Shown one piece after another: positions 33,180 to 45,054 of a DNA stretch of 64,000 nt. The DNA comes from Apodemus sylvaticus (taxonomy: Eukaryota; Chordata; Mammalia; Rodentia; Muridae), in the NCBI RefSeq assembly GCF_947179515.1, contig NC_067472.1:177120578-177184577 (forward strand). The letters are read 5' to 3'. How positions within the stretch are numbered: position 1 is the stretch's first letter; every line of letters begins with the position of its first letter. The notes beneath the pieces were generated by a model that saw nothing but the letters and a program-made list of their open reading frames with translations, was not told where the DNA came from and searched no databases. The position numbers were made by a program, and so were the translations under genes.

Positions 33180-33661
33180 TGTTGCTCTGCTGCTAAGGTT
33201 GAGCTCTGATGTTACTGGAAAACCCTGAGTTCAGTGCAAAATGGTAGACTGCCCTTTCCAGGGAGCCTTCCTTTGCCCAACCTCAGGGATCCCAGACCCC
33301 AATCCCTATACCTGCGGAATGTCAGGTAGCCTTACTGAGATTACAGGTTCATGCTCTTCTCCCGATGAGAGCACGTTTAGCTGGCATCCTGGATGCCTGA
33401 AGGCATCTTGCACCTTAGCCTTCAGTCAATGGCCTTTACCCACCCTGGATATTCCTATCTCCTTCCTCAAAACTATATGAGCCTTGAGTCACCCCAAATA
33501 AAGCTGATCTGCCTCCCTGAAGCTGCCCTGGGTGTGTCACCATTACCATTCGTCCTCACAGGCTGTTGGAAGCAGCTGCTAAGATTGTTGCCTGTTCCCT
33601 GACTCTCCTCCCTTAGACCTCCTGGGCCAGTGACCAACGACCCAGGAAGGAGGGAGACCCA
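33180..33661 (+). mobile_element. LTR-like insert inside a B3 SINE
   Basis: 482 bp beginning TGTTG and ending ACCCA. It is bordered by similar hexamers TATTCT (33174-33179) and TATCTT (33662-33667), possibly a decayed 6-bp target-site duplication. A TATA-type word 'actatatgag' lies near 33474 and AATAAA at 33497-33502, giving an LTR-like promoter and poly(A) layout. No ERV genes. Family unknown. Confidence 0.45.
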
Positions 33662-33667
33662 TATCTT

Positions 33668-33775
33668 CTGTTCTTTGAGAGCGCTAGGCGCACACATGGA
33701 GCATAAACATACATGCAGGCAAAATGTTCAGATGCATAAGTGTCCAAATTTCAAATAAATCTTTGAAACAAAAAA
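33668..33775 (+). mobile_element. B3-type SINE, 3' part (after the insert)
   Basis: 'gcacacatggagcataaaca', 'tacatgcaggcaaaatgttc' and 'caaataaatctttgaaac' complete the 3' end expected for the SINE starting at 33049. Confidence 0.6.
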
Positions 33776-33885
33776 TTAAAAAACAAATAGTTCTACAAAA
33801 AGAAAAGGACACTTTGGTCCTGACCAGTTGTGATGGGCAGTCAACTTATGTCACTGTGATGGGTGATTGTGTAAAGAGAAAGAGA

Positions 33886-33888
<3 letters not shown>

Positions 33889-33921
<33 letters not shown>

Positions 33922-33926
33922 CTCTA

Positions 33927-33983
<57 letters not shown>
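33889..33983. repeat. (TG)n(TATC)n compound microsatellite
   Basis: About 16 TG units, then about 14 TATC tetramers. Confidence 0.97.
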
Positions 33984-34009
33984 CCAATTCAATCACAAAA
34001 AGAGTGAGG

Positions 34010-34115
34010 TCCAATTACTTGTCACAAAGTGGATGGAGCTGGAGGGAATTGTAAGTCAGCTATAGAAAGACAAAGACAAATGTTTTCTCTCATAAGTAGA
34101 AACTGAAGATGTTGA
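34010..34115 (+). mobile_element. old L1 3'-end fragment
   Basis: 'caaagtggatggagctggag', 'gaattgtaagtcagctatag' and 'aaatgttttctctcataagt' match the last part of L1 ORF2 and the start of its 3'UTR. Confidence 0.6.
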
Positions 34116-34124
34116 TCTGAGCTG

Positions 34125-34225
34125 GGCATATTGGCCCATGCCTACTTTCAGCATTTGGAGGCAGCACGGGGACTTACAGACTAGTTTGAGCCAACCGGCG
34201 ACGAGAGGTTATATGAAAATGGGGT
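34125..34225 (+). mobile_element. B1 SINE (diverged)
   Basis: 'gctgggcatattggcccatg', 'cctactttcagcatttggag' and 'cagactagtttgagccaacc' follow B1 order. Confidence 0.55.
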
Positions 34226-34840
34226 AGGAGGTGTTCCTGGGAAAGCTGGAGGAGAGGAGCTAGAGGCGACAGAACCTGGTACCGAGGCTTCCACCCTGCA
34301 CATTCCGCACCACTGCAGATGCGACTTCGGTTCATAGAAAACCACTCTATATTCTATAGGGGACTAGAGCAAAGCCTGCAGACTGCCAGCATAAAGAAAT
34401 GCTAATGATATGCAAATTCTAGTTTCTCTGATTTGATCAGTATTCATTGTATACATCAATATCACACTGTACCCCATCTACAACTATTACATGTTATAAA
34501 AGAACAACAGCGGGCTTTGCAAGAGGGAGGTAGCAATCCTGCCTTGCTGTGGGTCTGGGTCTGAGTTTAGGTTCAGCTTGCATGTGTCACACAGTATTCC
34601 TCTGAAGGCAGGAGTCTCTAGCATTCTGTTTCCAGAATCCAGGGCCCCTTCGCCACCCCTTTCCCCAACCCATCACTTTTCTGCTTCAGCCTCTCTTCAC
34701 CCTCCATATCAAGATCCTGGTTATACTTCTCCACCTTGGTCAGGAAGTGCCTGGCCTGTGAGAAACAAACTTTAGACAGGAGATTGCTACCAGAAAGACT
34801 GAACTGTGTCTCAATTAAGTGCTCCTTAATTTTTAAAAAA
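34226..34840. other. unique DNA, nothing recognised
   Basis: No named repeat or coding signal seen. Confidence 0.4.
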
Positions 34841-35045
34841 AAACTTTTAAATGTATTTATTTTATGTGTATGAGGGTTTTGCTTGTGTGCATATACACAT
34901 GCCATGTATATGCCTGATTACCTTAGAGGTCCTAAGAGGACATTAGATTCCTTGGAACTGGAGTCGAGGACAACGCTGAACCACCATGTGGATGTTGGTA
35001 GTAGAATCCAGATCTTCTGTAAAAGCAGCCTATCTCTTCACCTGG
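34841..35045 (-). mobile_element. B3-type SINE
   Basis: AT-rich tail, 'ttatgtgtatgagggttttg', 'ttccttggaactggagtcga', 'ccaccatgtggatgttggta'. The promoter half is degraded. Confidence 0.7.
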
Positions 35046-35049
35046 ACCT

Positions 35050-35195
35050 CTTAGGCATTACCCTAGCACCCAAAGACATCAAATCCTCTGGAACTGAGCT
35101 ACATGTTGTGAGCCACCATGTGGGTGCTGACAATTGAACCCAGGACCTCTGCAAAAGCAACAAGTCCTCTACCCGAGGAGCCACCTCTCCACTTT
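35050..35195 (-). mobile_element. B3-type SINE, 3' truncated
   Basis: 'aaatcctctggaactgagct', 'gagccaccatgtgggtgctg', 'ttgaacccaggacctctgca' and 'gaggagccacctctccact'. Lies in tandem with the B3 at 34841. Confidence 0.65.
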
Positions 35196-35907
35196 TAACC
35201 TAACTGAGGTTGCGCACTGAGACCTGAGTTAGGATTGGCAGTGCCCATCATGCTGTTCCCGTTCTGTTTCAGCACTGTGCTTTTTCCAGTCTGTGTCACA
35301 CATCCCTGGTTCCTACCACATTCAAACTCAAAATGCTCTTTCTCCTTTGAGTGGCCATAAATGTCGTGATAGGGACTGTCTTCACCATACCCTTGAAATT
35401 GGCTACCGCTCTCTCCAGCTTCTCTTCTGACTACTCTACCCTTATTTCAAGGGACGAGCCATCTACCTCCAGGAGAATGTTCTTGGTCCCTAAGCCTAGA
35501 TGAGATGTCCCTTCCCGGAGCTCACGTTGCAGTCCTGCCCTTGACTAATTAGATGACCTGGGACACAGTGATAGTTAACCGGTTTGCTCTTTTACATTTC
35601 CTCTGGACTGGAAGGGTCATAGGTCAGGGACAATACCCAGAGTATAGTGGACAATCAATGACTACAATCACTCCTCCCCTTGCCAATGACCACAAGCAGG
35701 TTCATGACTGGGTGGCCCTGGGAGTGTGGACATCTCACTTTGTCCATTTTATTCCCCCCACCTCTCACTGCTGCACATCCATTGGTCCTTGCATACCTGG
35801 CTCTCTTGGCTGCACCGTGAGCTACTTAAGAGAGAGAAGCGTCTCTCTGGGTTTTCCCCACTGGATGCTCAGATCAGAGGCAGGCACAGGCTGCACATGT
35901 GCCATCT
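35196..35907. other. unique DNA, nothing recognised
   Basis: The 161-codon plus-strand frame ending near 36038 owes its C-terminal Phe/Leu/Ser run to the adjoining pyrimidine repeat and has no domain. Confidence 0.4.
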
Positions 35908-36003
35908 TTTCTTTTCTTTTCTTTTCTTTTCTTTTCTTTTCTTTTCTTTTCTTTTCTCTTCTCTTCTCTTCTCTTCTCTTCTCTTCTCTTCTCTTCTCCT
36001 TTC
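35908..36003. repeat. (TTTTC)n(TCTTC)n pentanucleotide microsatellite
   Basis: About ten TTTTC pentamers grade into about nine TCTTC pentamers, an ordered switch of one base per unit. Confidence 0.96.
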
Positions 36004-36239
36004 TTTTCTTTCACTTTTCTGCTGCATTTTCTTTTTGACATTCTTAAATCTTAATTATTAAATCTTAAATTCTTTCTGTTCTGCCAAATTCCTCTCAGTT
36101 GCCTGCCTTGTAAAAAGTGCTACCTAAATCAGGATGGATGGGAAAATAGAGAGGCACAGATGTGCTCCCATGGTAAAGGCGACCTGGCTGGCATGGGACT
36201 AAAGGCCAGTGCCCTCCAGACTCTGGCTTTTACCAACCT

Positions 36240-36715
36240 GCGGTTTGGAATGGCTGTGAAATGCCTGTCTGAAGACTCTTGTGTAAAAGGCCTGGTCCTC
36301 ACCTACTAGATCGAATTATTGAGAAATGATTGAACCATACAGGCTCAGACATCATCAGTGGATTCATTTGTGTAGGTATCTCCACGTTTTTATGTGTTAT
36401 AAGAAGGTGGTTAAAACGAGAAGACAGTGGTCTCCTTGGAGGAATTAGGTCAGTGGGGAAGTGGCCTTTGATGCATGTCTCGCCTCAGACTTTTCAACCC
36501 TCGTATCTTTCTTTCTCTTTCCTGACTGCTATGAGGCTCTCAGCTTCCCTACCCTGTATCCTTCTGCCATATTTCTGTCTTTTAAGGATCCCAAAAGCAA
36601 GAGGCTCACCCTCAAAAGACTGAACTCAGTGAAAGCATGAACCAAATAAACCTTTTGTCCCAAGCCCCCTTTCCTCAGAGATTTGATCACGGCAGTGCAC
36701 AACTGACCAACATAC
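36240..36715 (+). mobile_element. MaLR (MLT1-like) LTR relic
   Basis: 'tatgtgttataagaaggtgg', 'aaagcatgaaccaaataaac' as the poly(A) region, and the end 'tttgatcacggcagtgcaca' then 'actgaccaacata' follow the MLT1/MaLR plan. Older-looking than the other LTR relics. Confidence 0.5.
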
Positions 36716-37225
36716 ACCGTGAAGTCCCATTACTGGATCTCAGGCCTGTTCCTTTGGATAGCTCCTGCTAATCCTTCTGTTTCTAGTTCTTGCATGGTCG
36801 CCCAGGGTCAGGCCTCTGTCATACAAGCAAGCCTGCCTTCCACCCACATCACCACAGAACAGAGACTTGACAAATGCTACTATGTGTTCCTCTTGGGACT
36901 CCCCGACCGCGCAGCCTGCCTTCCCTGGCACACAGGCATACAGATATGCTCCCATGACATTTTCTTGTTCTTCATGTTTTACTCCAAAGGGGCCTGCCTG
37001 ATCTTAGACCTGCGACTGCCTGCTAACCCTCGGTGTGCCGAATGTCTTCTGTTCAGTTACCACAGCCTCCATTCAAAACAAGCTCCCCGTGGACAGATGT
37101 GGCTCCCATGATGCCCTGTCTTCACCAGTGCCTGGCATGCCCTTTGGTACCCAGCAGCAGCATCATGAATGCTACTGGATATGAGGCTGAGAGAATGCAA
37201 GGATACTTCCGTAAGCATCCTAAGC
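36716..37225. other. unique DNA, nothing recognised
   Basis: A 130-codon plus-strand frame (36719-37111) starts within the end of the LTR relic and shows no family motif. Confidence 0.4.
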
Positions 37226-37416
37226 AGGGCCAGGAGAGACGGCTCAGAGGTTAAGAGCACTGGGTAGGTGCTCTTAGAGCAGACCCAGGTCCCATTCCCA
37301 GCACTCGTGTGGCAGCTCACAGCTGTCTAACTCCAGTTCCACATGTGGTACCCTATTCTGGCTTCTGCATGCACCAAGCACATGCTGCACAGACTACATG
37401 GACATAGAAGCATGCA

Positions 37417-37447
<31 letters not shown>

Positions 37448-37463
37448 TATGCACACGCACACG

Positions 37464-37505
<42 letters not shown>
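37226..37505 (+). mobile_element. B3-type SINE with expanded CA tail
   Basis: Promoter half 'ccaggagagacggctcagag', body 'cagcactcgtgtggcagctc' and 'taactccagttccacatgtg', then a compound (CA)n tract at 37418-37505 with GCAT/GCGC interruptions. Confidence 0.75.
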
Positions 37506-37507
<2 letters not shown>

Positions 37508-37536
37508 TTGTCTAAATAATCCTAAGTAGGGAATTT

Positions 37537-37745
37537 AAAAGATGGCTCACTGATTAAGGGCACACATTGCTCTTGCAAAAGGCCGAAATTTAATTCCAAC
37601 ACCTACTTTGGGAGGCTCGTGAACCTCCTGTAACTTCAGCTTCTGGGGATCTGATGCCCTGTTCTAGCCTTGGAAGGCACTGCACTCACACATACATGAC
37701 CACACATAGATACATGCTAATACACATAATCCAAATAAAAATAAA
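37537..37745 (+). mobile_element. B2/B3-type SINE
   Basis: 'aaaagatggctcactgatta' promoter half, 'cttctggggatctgatgccc' body, and an A-rich 'ccaaataaaaataaat' end. Confidence 0.7.
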
Positions 37746-38637
37746 TCCAAAGATTTTGAAAAAGTATCTTTGGTAGCTACTAGGAGGCTTTCCCGTTTCT
37801 CCAGAAGATACCATCACCATCATTGCTTATTGCCAGCCACACCCCACAGAGGAGGCCACATGGTACAACAGTTCCAACGTGAAATGCCCTCCTACCTGTT
37901 GGCTTGTGCTTCAAAGTGATTGGTCCTCAGTCTGTGGGGCTATTTTTAAGGGGACCTTGGAAAGCAGCTGGAGAGAGTAGACCACTGGGGCAGGTCCTCT
38001 GGGTGTCCTGCTGCTGGCCTCTCCTGCCTTTCTCTCTGCTTCCTGTCTGCCAGGTGATAAGTGGTTTTTGTCACAAGTTCCTGGCACCATGATGTCCTAC
38101 CTCATGTTGGCCCCTGAAACAGCAGGGTAGGCCGTGGCAGTGACATCATGAGACAACATAAGCAGATCAAGTTGTTTATAAATGCTTTGCAGGTCACTGA
38201 AGCAAACACAGTTAAGCTCCAAGTGAAAGACGACAGTAATGCCTTCCGTAGGCCACAGCCACACAATCCGTGTGGCCCTGCCATTCCTGTTAGCTGTGCA
38301 TGTATGACGCAGAACCAGGGACATGAATGTTCTTAGATTAGGAAACACCAGTGCATGGTCCTCCACCCCGATTTTGGGATTGACCCAAGTGATCCTTGTT
38401 CCTCACAGCACTTCCTCCCCTGCAAGCCTGAGCCACCCTGGGGAGAGCAGGCTCAGTGGGCACCTTTGCCATGTAGACAAGGCTTCTGAGATTGGTGCTC
38501 ACTGCCATTGTGAAAATAAGTCACAGGATATATAATAAGGGGCAGAAGGCCAGTCAGATGGGGTAGATACAAGCCCAGGAAAGACCGAGAAAAACTGCAG
38601 AAGGTAAGTCAGGGTCACACAGCTCCTACTTGTTCAT
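37746..38637. other. unique DNA, nothing recognised
   Basis: No named repeat or coding signal seen. Confidence 0.4.
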
Positions 38638-38730
38638 ATCATCATCATCCTCTTCCTCTTTCTCCTCCTCCTCATCATTATCATCATTATTAATCATCAC
38701 CATCACCACCACCACCACCATCAACATTTT
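38638..38730. repeat. trinucleotide-rich tract (ATC/CTC/CAC)
   Basis: Imperfect ATC, CTC and CAC triplets. It encodes Ser or Asp/Glu runs in short frames, which are artefacts. Confidence 0.9.
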
Positions 38731-39057
38731 TAAACATATAATTCCAATAATGTTTACAAAACTGGTTTCATTACTCCATTTTATGATTTGGAGGCTCCTC
38801 TCTACCCTGATAAGTAGAATAATTGAACAATATATATTTTTTTGAAATTTAATCAATTGCTCTAAGAGTGTTGTTGTACCCCAACAACAGAGCCAACTGA
38901 GCGTGAGCTATAGAGCGATACAAAATGAAGTGATCAGGGGTGGAAGCACGGCCTTCCCTTCTGGACTTGGAGGCCTCTGACTAGCTGACATAGGACCTGG
39001 TCTCGCCCATGTGGCTGGCCACACATCCCACATTCACAGAAGACGACAATTGCCTTG

Positions 39058-39140
39058 CAGAGTTGTTTGAGTTTGAGACAGGGTCTCAGTTTGTACCCGG
39101 GCTGACCTTGAACTTGCAATTCTCTGACCACTAGAGCTGA
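39058..39140 (-). mobile_element. B1 SINE fragment
   Basis: 'gtttgagacagggtctcagt' and 'ggctgaccttgaacttgcaa' are antisense B1. Confidence 0.65.
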
Positions 39141-39299
39141 CATCAAGAAGAAGCTTCCTAAAGAGGAGTTAAGGAAAAGCAACTCTGCTCCCTCCCTTCT
39201 ACGACGTGAGTGAGTGGTCTGTGGTCCTGCAGGTTCCGTCTCCAACCCCATTCCTCTACCTTCCCTTCACCACGGACCTTCCCTCTGCAGTGAACTGCT

Positions 39300-39620
39300 C
39301 TGTATTCTAAACGTTTGAATGAACCCGGTGGCCTTGTCTGCTCTGTCTTTAACCAGAAACACAACCGCCTCATTAACCTCTGGGGGGAGGCTGGGCTCTG
39401 CCCCCCAAGGGCTGGAGGTCGGGATTTCTGGGCGTGCCAGTGGCCTCCGCTTTGTTGGTCAGCCAGAATTAATGGGAGATCAGTGTGTTGGGGCACTGCT
39501 CTCATTTGCTGGGGGAGGAGCGGCATTATTGATTTCTGTGCCACTGCACTTTGGCTCCTTAATGCTAGAACTGCCTCTTCAGTTTGGGCTCATTCCCCAG
39601 GAGTCTGGACATACACACTC
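39300..39620. other. possible conserved non-coding block
   Basis: Repeat-free, with TAAT words ('agccagaattaatgggagat', 'gcggcattattgatttctgt', 'ggctccttaatgctagaact'). Looks slowly evolving by eye; not demonstrable without alignment. Two overlapping 116-122 codon frames run through it in different frames. Confidence 0.3.
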
Positions 39621-40184
39621 GGGGCTCACAATGGGAAAGAGCTGTTTCCTGGTACGTTTTCTTCTGTGATGCTCACTCCATGAGGGGAATAAGGAAAAAC
39701 CCAGAGGGCATGGCGGTACTGGCCCCTATTTGGTCAGTAAAAAGGGGGAGCCTTTTCTATAGCATCCGTGGCAAAGGCTGCTGTATTTACTTTCTCTACA
39801 CCTTTCAGTTTCCACACAACACTGGTTGACCCTACCCATGGGAGAGCAAAACTGGATGGTAGAGCTATCAGATGTCGTTCAAGAAGATCACCATCACCCT
39901 GTTAGATCCTTAGGGTGTCTATCACTCTCTGTAACAATCCACAGGCATTATCTTACTTGGCCTTATACAAGGACTTCAAGGCAGCCACAGTGAGTCAGCT
40001 GGGGCTCACAGAGAATGCATTTCACTTAAGAGAGGGTGGCTGGCAGGTGCCCAGTCCTGCACCCTTAGAGGTCTGATGTTCCCTGAGGCTCAGCCACTAT
40101 ACTCTTTGAGAAATGTATAGAAATCAAAGAGATATTGTGGCTGAGTCTATCCCACTACAAAACGGGCAGAAACATCCCCAAGAG

Positions 40185-40270
40185 AGACTGGGCATGGTGA
40201 CATGTCTCCGAAAAACCAGCATACGGGAGGCAGAAGCAAGAAGATGTCGGAGCTGAGGTCAGCAAAAGAA
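40185..40270 (+). mobile_element. B1 SINE (diverged)
   Basis: 'actgggcatggtgacatgtc' and 'acgggaggcagaagcaagaa' match the left part of B1. Confidence 0.5.
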
Positions 40271-41367
40271 GGAAGGGAGGAAAAGAAATCTCCAAGGAGA
40301 TGGAATATTCTAGAGTTCTTTCTACCATTATTCGATAGCCTTTAGAAAATACTGAGTATAATAAAAAAAAGCAAAGAAAAAAGCAAAGAAAGAAATAGAG
40401 CATTCTAGGTGGCATCATGAAGCTTTTCAAGCCCTCCAGACTTCTATTCCCGCCCTCTTCCTGATGCTCAGAGAGAAAGACCCCCATCTTGATCCCAGTG
40501 CCTGACGCCATCATTGTGAGGAGCCCGTTCACTCATTCCAGACATTTCCAAGGCTCTCTGGTCAGAGTGAAAAGCGAGTCAGCACCATCTTGGCCTCAAG
40601 CGACCATTGGCTTCTGTGCTTGTCTGCTTGGAGCTCGGAGCCACCCGGTGGCTTCACACAGCAGAAATCTATCGAGCACAGATCTGGAGGGTAGGCAGTT
40701 CGCAACCAAGGTCATGGCTAGTAGGCTCAGTGCCTAGTCCGGGTCCAGCTTCTGACCCATGGGAGGCATCTTCTTGTGACTGGTATGTGAAGCGTCTGGT
40801 CTCTCAAGTCTCTTTTGAGGTACTTACTCCACTTGTGTACAAGAACCCCACCCCATGATACAGTGATGTCTCCAATATTATCACATTGGAGATTTGGGTT
40901 CAATACATGGACTTTAGGGGAACAGAGTCTATTACAACTTGTAAATGTGACCTTCTGGGCACTTGCCTGTAACTTTTCTTAGATGATTAAGTGGATGCTC
41001 TCATGGGTGTCCTGGACTCTGTACCTTTCTTAGAATCTACTCTCTTACTTCACAGCAGGATTTGCCTCTACCTTCCAGGACATTGTAGAGAGCTGGTAGC
41101 TCACCCGAGGTCACCAGGAGCCTTTTGGCAGGTAAGAGACAGGGCCCATGCCATGTCGTCAGGCTTGGCATCCCAATGCCCCAGGGATCTGGACTAACAC
41201 TGAGGGTTCCATGATTGTCACTGTCAAGTATCTACTATCATGATTCAGGTGGACAAATGATGCTTGAGGTATTTTTTTGGATCTTAAAGACAGGGGAAAC
41301 ATTAAGAGCATGGTTGGCTAGTTTTAGATTTTTACTCTTTTTATTATTAAAGTAGTTATTCATTTGA
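40271..41367. other. unique DNA, nothing recognised
   Basis: No named repeat or coding signal seen. Confidence 0.4.
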
Positions 41368-41475
41368 GTGTCTGTCTCTGTGTGTGTGTTTGTGTGTGTG
41401 TATGTGTGCATGTGTGTGTGCGTGCAAGTGTGTGTATGTGTGTATGTGTCTGTATGTGTGTGTGTGTCTGTGAAC
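41368..41475. repeat. imperfect (TG)n tract
   Basis: TG runs interrupted by CTG, TATG and GCG words, so an older microsatellite. Confidence 0.93.
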
Positions 41476-41899
41476 TTGCATGTGGAAGTCAGAGGACAAT
41501 TTATGGGACATGGTTATCTCCCTTCTACCATGAGGGCTACAATGATTGAACTCAGCTACTCTGACTTGGCTACAAAATACTTCTACCTGGCTACAAAACT
41601 CTTCTACTTACTAACCATCTTCCTGTCCCCTTTACCTACTTCCAAGCAACAGTTTCTATGGCAGAAAGATGTGTCCAGTGAGCAGCTGCATACCTACCAC
41701 CTAGCAGTTATGTAATGAATTACTATAGATTAATTCACTTTGACAGATGTATCTGAGATAGATCCTACAGTTGGCCAGTGAGAGACTCTGTGAAGGGAAG
41801 CCCATCTGTGCCTTTACCGTCCCAAGCACCTTCAAACACTTCTCAAATCACATTTTCTCACTTTTGTTGTAAAAGGCACGCAGTGTTAGAAATATGTCC

Positions 41900-42280
41900 A
41901 TGTGCTAGTACTGTGGTTTGTATCTGAGGTGTCACCTCTGGTTCATGTTCAAACACTGTCTTGGGCTTGCCATGCTGTTTTGAAGGACCATCGAACCCGT
42001 AAGAGATGTGCCAGTGCTGGTAGAGGGGGGTCTCCTCAGACAGGATTTTGCAGGTTGTTTCCAGCCTTTTTACTGGCCTGTTCTTTCTGCTTCCTGGTCC
42101 ACTACCATGGGAAGTGAGCCAGCCTCTACCAAACACTCCCTACTATCATGAACTCGCCCTTATCTCTCATCTCATGGATAGAGTCACTCTGCCATGCTGT
42201 ATCATGAGCTGAATTAAACTCTGCCTTAAGTGGTTTCTCTCAGGTAATTGGTCAGGGAAACAATAAAGTAACTAATATAG
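41900..42280 (+). mobile_element. MaLR-type LTR relic
   Basis: 'tagtactgtggtttgtatct' at the start, 'gctgaattaaactctgcctt' in the poly(A) region, and 'ggtcagggaaacaataaagt' with 'aactaatata' at the end follow the LTR plan. Confidence 0.5.
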
Positions 42281-42370
42281 CCAGACGCAGGGGAACAAAC
42301 GTACACACAGGAGGCTGAGGCAGGAGGATGATGAATTTGAAGTTAACAGAGCTACATAAAATGGCCAAGT
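42281..42370 (+). mobile_element. B1 SINE (diverged)
   Basis: 'cacaggaggctgaggcagga' and 'gaagttaacagagctacata' resemble B1. Confidence 0.5.
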
Positions 42371-42374
42371 GGAA

Positions 42375-42590
42375 GACTAGAGAGACTGTTCAGTCCATAA
42401 AGCTCCCGCCACGCAAGCTGAGGAGCTGAGCTCAGATGTCCAGTCTTCACATAAAGGCAGATATGGAGGCACACATCTGGAAGCTCGGTGCTAGGAAACA
42501 GGATGGAGAAAGGCAATGCCTGGAGGTCACTGACTGAGTAGTCTAGTTGCATCCATGATATCCAGGTTCAATGAGAGACTTTGCTTAAAA
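42375..42590 (+). mobile_element. SINE-like sequence, family uncertain
   Basis: 'gactagagagactgttcagt' resembles a pol III promoter half, and 'caggttcaatgagagacttt' with an A/T end closes it. The body does not fit B2 or B3 well. Confidence 0.35.
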
Positions 42591-42687
42591 TAATAAGTCA
42601 GAGGTGGTGTAGAAAGACTTCTCCCATCAACCTCTGGCCTTCCAGACACATAGGCTTAAATACCTACAAAAAACAGATACATACATC

Positions 42688-42765
42688 TCACACACACATA
42701 CACACATACACACACACAATGAGAGAGAGAGACAGAGACAGACAGACAGAGAGAGGGAGAGAGAA
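42688..42765. repeat. (CA)n and (GA)n compound microsatellite
   Basis: CACAC/ACAT runs followed by GAGA and GACA runs. Confidence 0.93.
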
Positions 42766-43174
42766 GAAAGTTCTTATACATGAGCTCATTCACTGAAGCA
42801 AACTGCTCTGAAAGACACCTGCTACCCTCTCTCCACTAACTTGCCAAACATAAGCAGAGCAAATGTAAGAAAAACCCAACTAGGGACTTCCAGTCAGAAG
42901 GTTGAGGCTTTCTTCTCTAGCATCCAACAGAATGATGGGGTTGGGGCTTGGAAAGAACTGCTAAGTCAGGTCAGGTTCAAAACAAGAGGTGGCAGAGAGC
43001 AGGATGGGTCCAAGTGACTGCCTGAAAGCCAAGCGTGTGGCGGTAAGGCCTACTACCTTTGCTACTTTTAAGCAAGTAATTTATCCTGCCCATGTTTGAT
43101 TTCCTCACCCATGCATGCTAGGCCTCACCTTATACACCTTATATTTCCGGCTCTTGAAAGGGTAACAGAAGCCA

Positions 43175-43176
<2 letters not shown>
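42766..43176. other. unique DNA, nothing recognised
   Basis: No named repeat or coding signal seen. Confidence 0.4.
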
Positions 43177-43215
<39 letters not shown>

Positions 43216-43219
43216 TAAT
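43177..43219. repeat. (AAT)n microsatellite
   Basis: About eleven AAT/ATA triplets, then an A run. Confidence 0.96.
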
Positions 43220-44827
43220 AGGAAAAGTATTGTCTTACAAATTTGGCTCAGTTTTCCTTGGGGGAAAAACCCTTGTTTCAAGATTAGCTCATGTCGTAGG
43301 AGACCCGTGGCTTGGGAGACTCACTCCATTTCACCCTTCTGGGTCTCAAGTTGCTCATGGGCCCAACAGAGTCCTTGATTCCAAGGATCCTTCCATCCCA
43401 GAGCTTTCAAGATGGACCTGAGGTGGGGCCAGAGGCTATTGTCAGGAAAGAGTAGATATGTGTGCATTCCTGTCCTGATTTCCTGGGCACTTACCCACGT
43501 GCCTCTACACACATGATTCTGCATACATGCTTGTGAATGCATTTACATGTCTATGAACATATGTACCAAGAGTATGCACAAGAACCCAAACAAGTATAAG
43601 AGTTAGCATGTATGCTTCATGAGAGTACATATGAGCATCAGGCATGTAGGCATATGTGCAGTATTTCTGAAAATGGGTAATATGTATTCCTTTTTCTTTT
43701 TTTAATTTTCCTCATTGTATCCAAAGACTTTTCCACTCCTGTCAGTGTGGAACTTGCTGTTCTGAGTGCAATGGTGGCAGCAACAGAGATGACAGCAAAG
43801 GACATCTGTGGGATCCAGTGCTCTGTCTGTGTTCTATGGCCTGTCTGTTTCTGAGCTCTGGTTGCTATATAGGAAATCCCAAGTGGGACCAGTGGAGGGG
43901 GAGTGCAGATGGGAGCAGGCAGAACAGAGAAGTGATGCCCATGAGTGTGGAGAGCTCACCTGGAAAGTGGGCTTTCCTGGCCTCTGGCCTCCCTCTAGTG
44001 AGACCTCCTTGGAAGTCAACTATCCTTGACCTCCTGCTGGAGCCCAGGGGCTGTGGAAGAGACAGGGTCTCTGGGAACTCTGCTCCTGTGTCTGTGGACC
44101 AGGCTTGCTTGCCTTCTGTGCACAGGACTTGGTCAGGAGGAGGGAACAGGTGTGTTAGATCCAGGCTCCAGGGACAGGACAGCCAGCACTGTCTTCTCCC
44201 CCAGCTCCAGGGCTCTGATCTGGGTCTGCTCCTGCTGCAACACAATATCTAGAGCCACCTGGGCCTGGCAGTTTGTCACCACTAAAAGCCTCCTATCCTG
44301 GCTCCCCCTGCACTATTAATCTCGGAAAAACGCATTGTCAAACCTAATGAAAAAGGGGAAGCCACCAAGGAGAAAGTGTCCACACCTCGGGCTGACAGTT
44401 GTCAGACAGGCAGGCAGCAGCGTCCTGCTGGGGACAGGGCTGTGTGAGCAGAAACAGTGGGGAGTGCCTGGGGAAATGGCAGGGGGCTCCAGGCCTGGAG
44501 TGCAGGATGAGCTGGTGCCTTGTGACAGCAGGTGGTCCTGTGTGTGGCAGAAAGGAGGACCAAGGACAGTGGTCTGAAGGGGACACTCGCAGGGACATGG
44601 ATAGCACTCCCAAAGAGAAATGCCAGTGGCCAGAGCTTCTCTGTGTCCCTGAGACAGTGTGGGAAACCCAGGCTGCCAGAGGCTGAGTTCCCCAGCCTTG
44701 TCTTCACTCCATGGCCATGTCAATGGGGAAATACAGAGCTTTCGGCCTTGCTCTAGTCAGAGGCCACAACCTGGTCTCACCCAGGCTTCACCTGGCCAGG
44801 GAGGAGGTTTGGATGCTCTATAGAAGC
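43220..44827. other. unique DNA, GC-richer, nothing recognised
   Basis: GC-richer than average, so open frames of 90-145 codons overlap on both strands (43.8-44.75 kb). None has a domain. The piece 'ctattaatctcggaaaaacg' near 44312 may belong to a constrained site. Confidence 0.35.
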
Positions 44828-44910
<83 letters not shown>

Positions 44911-45054
44911 TCCTCCCTCCCTCCCTCTCATATGCCTGAGTTACTTCCTTCCTTCCTTCCTTCCTTCCTTCCTTCCTTCCTTCCTTCCTTCCTTCCTTCC
45001 TTCCTTCCCTTCTTTCCCCCTTCCTCTCCCTCTCCCCCAACTCTTTCTTTTTCA
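44828..45054. repeat. (CTTT)n(CTTC)n pyrimidine tract
   Basis: About 20 CTTT units to 44911, a short spacer, about 16 CTTC units from about 44945 to 45008, then C/T-rich DNA up to the B1. It sits where the antisense A-tail of the adjoining B1 should be. Confidence 0.96.

Noticed and set aside
35553..36061. Two plus-strand frames of 161 and 111 codons
   Set aside because: Both depend on the TTTTC/TCTTC pentamer repeat; the upstream parts lack any motif.
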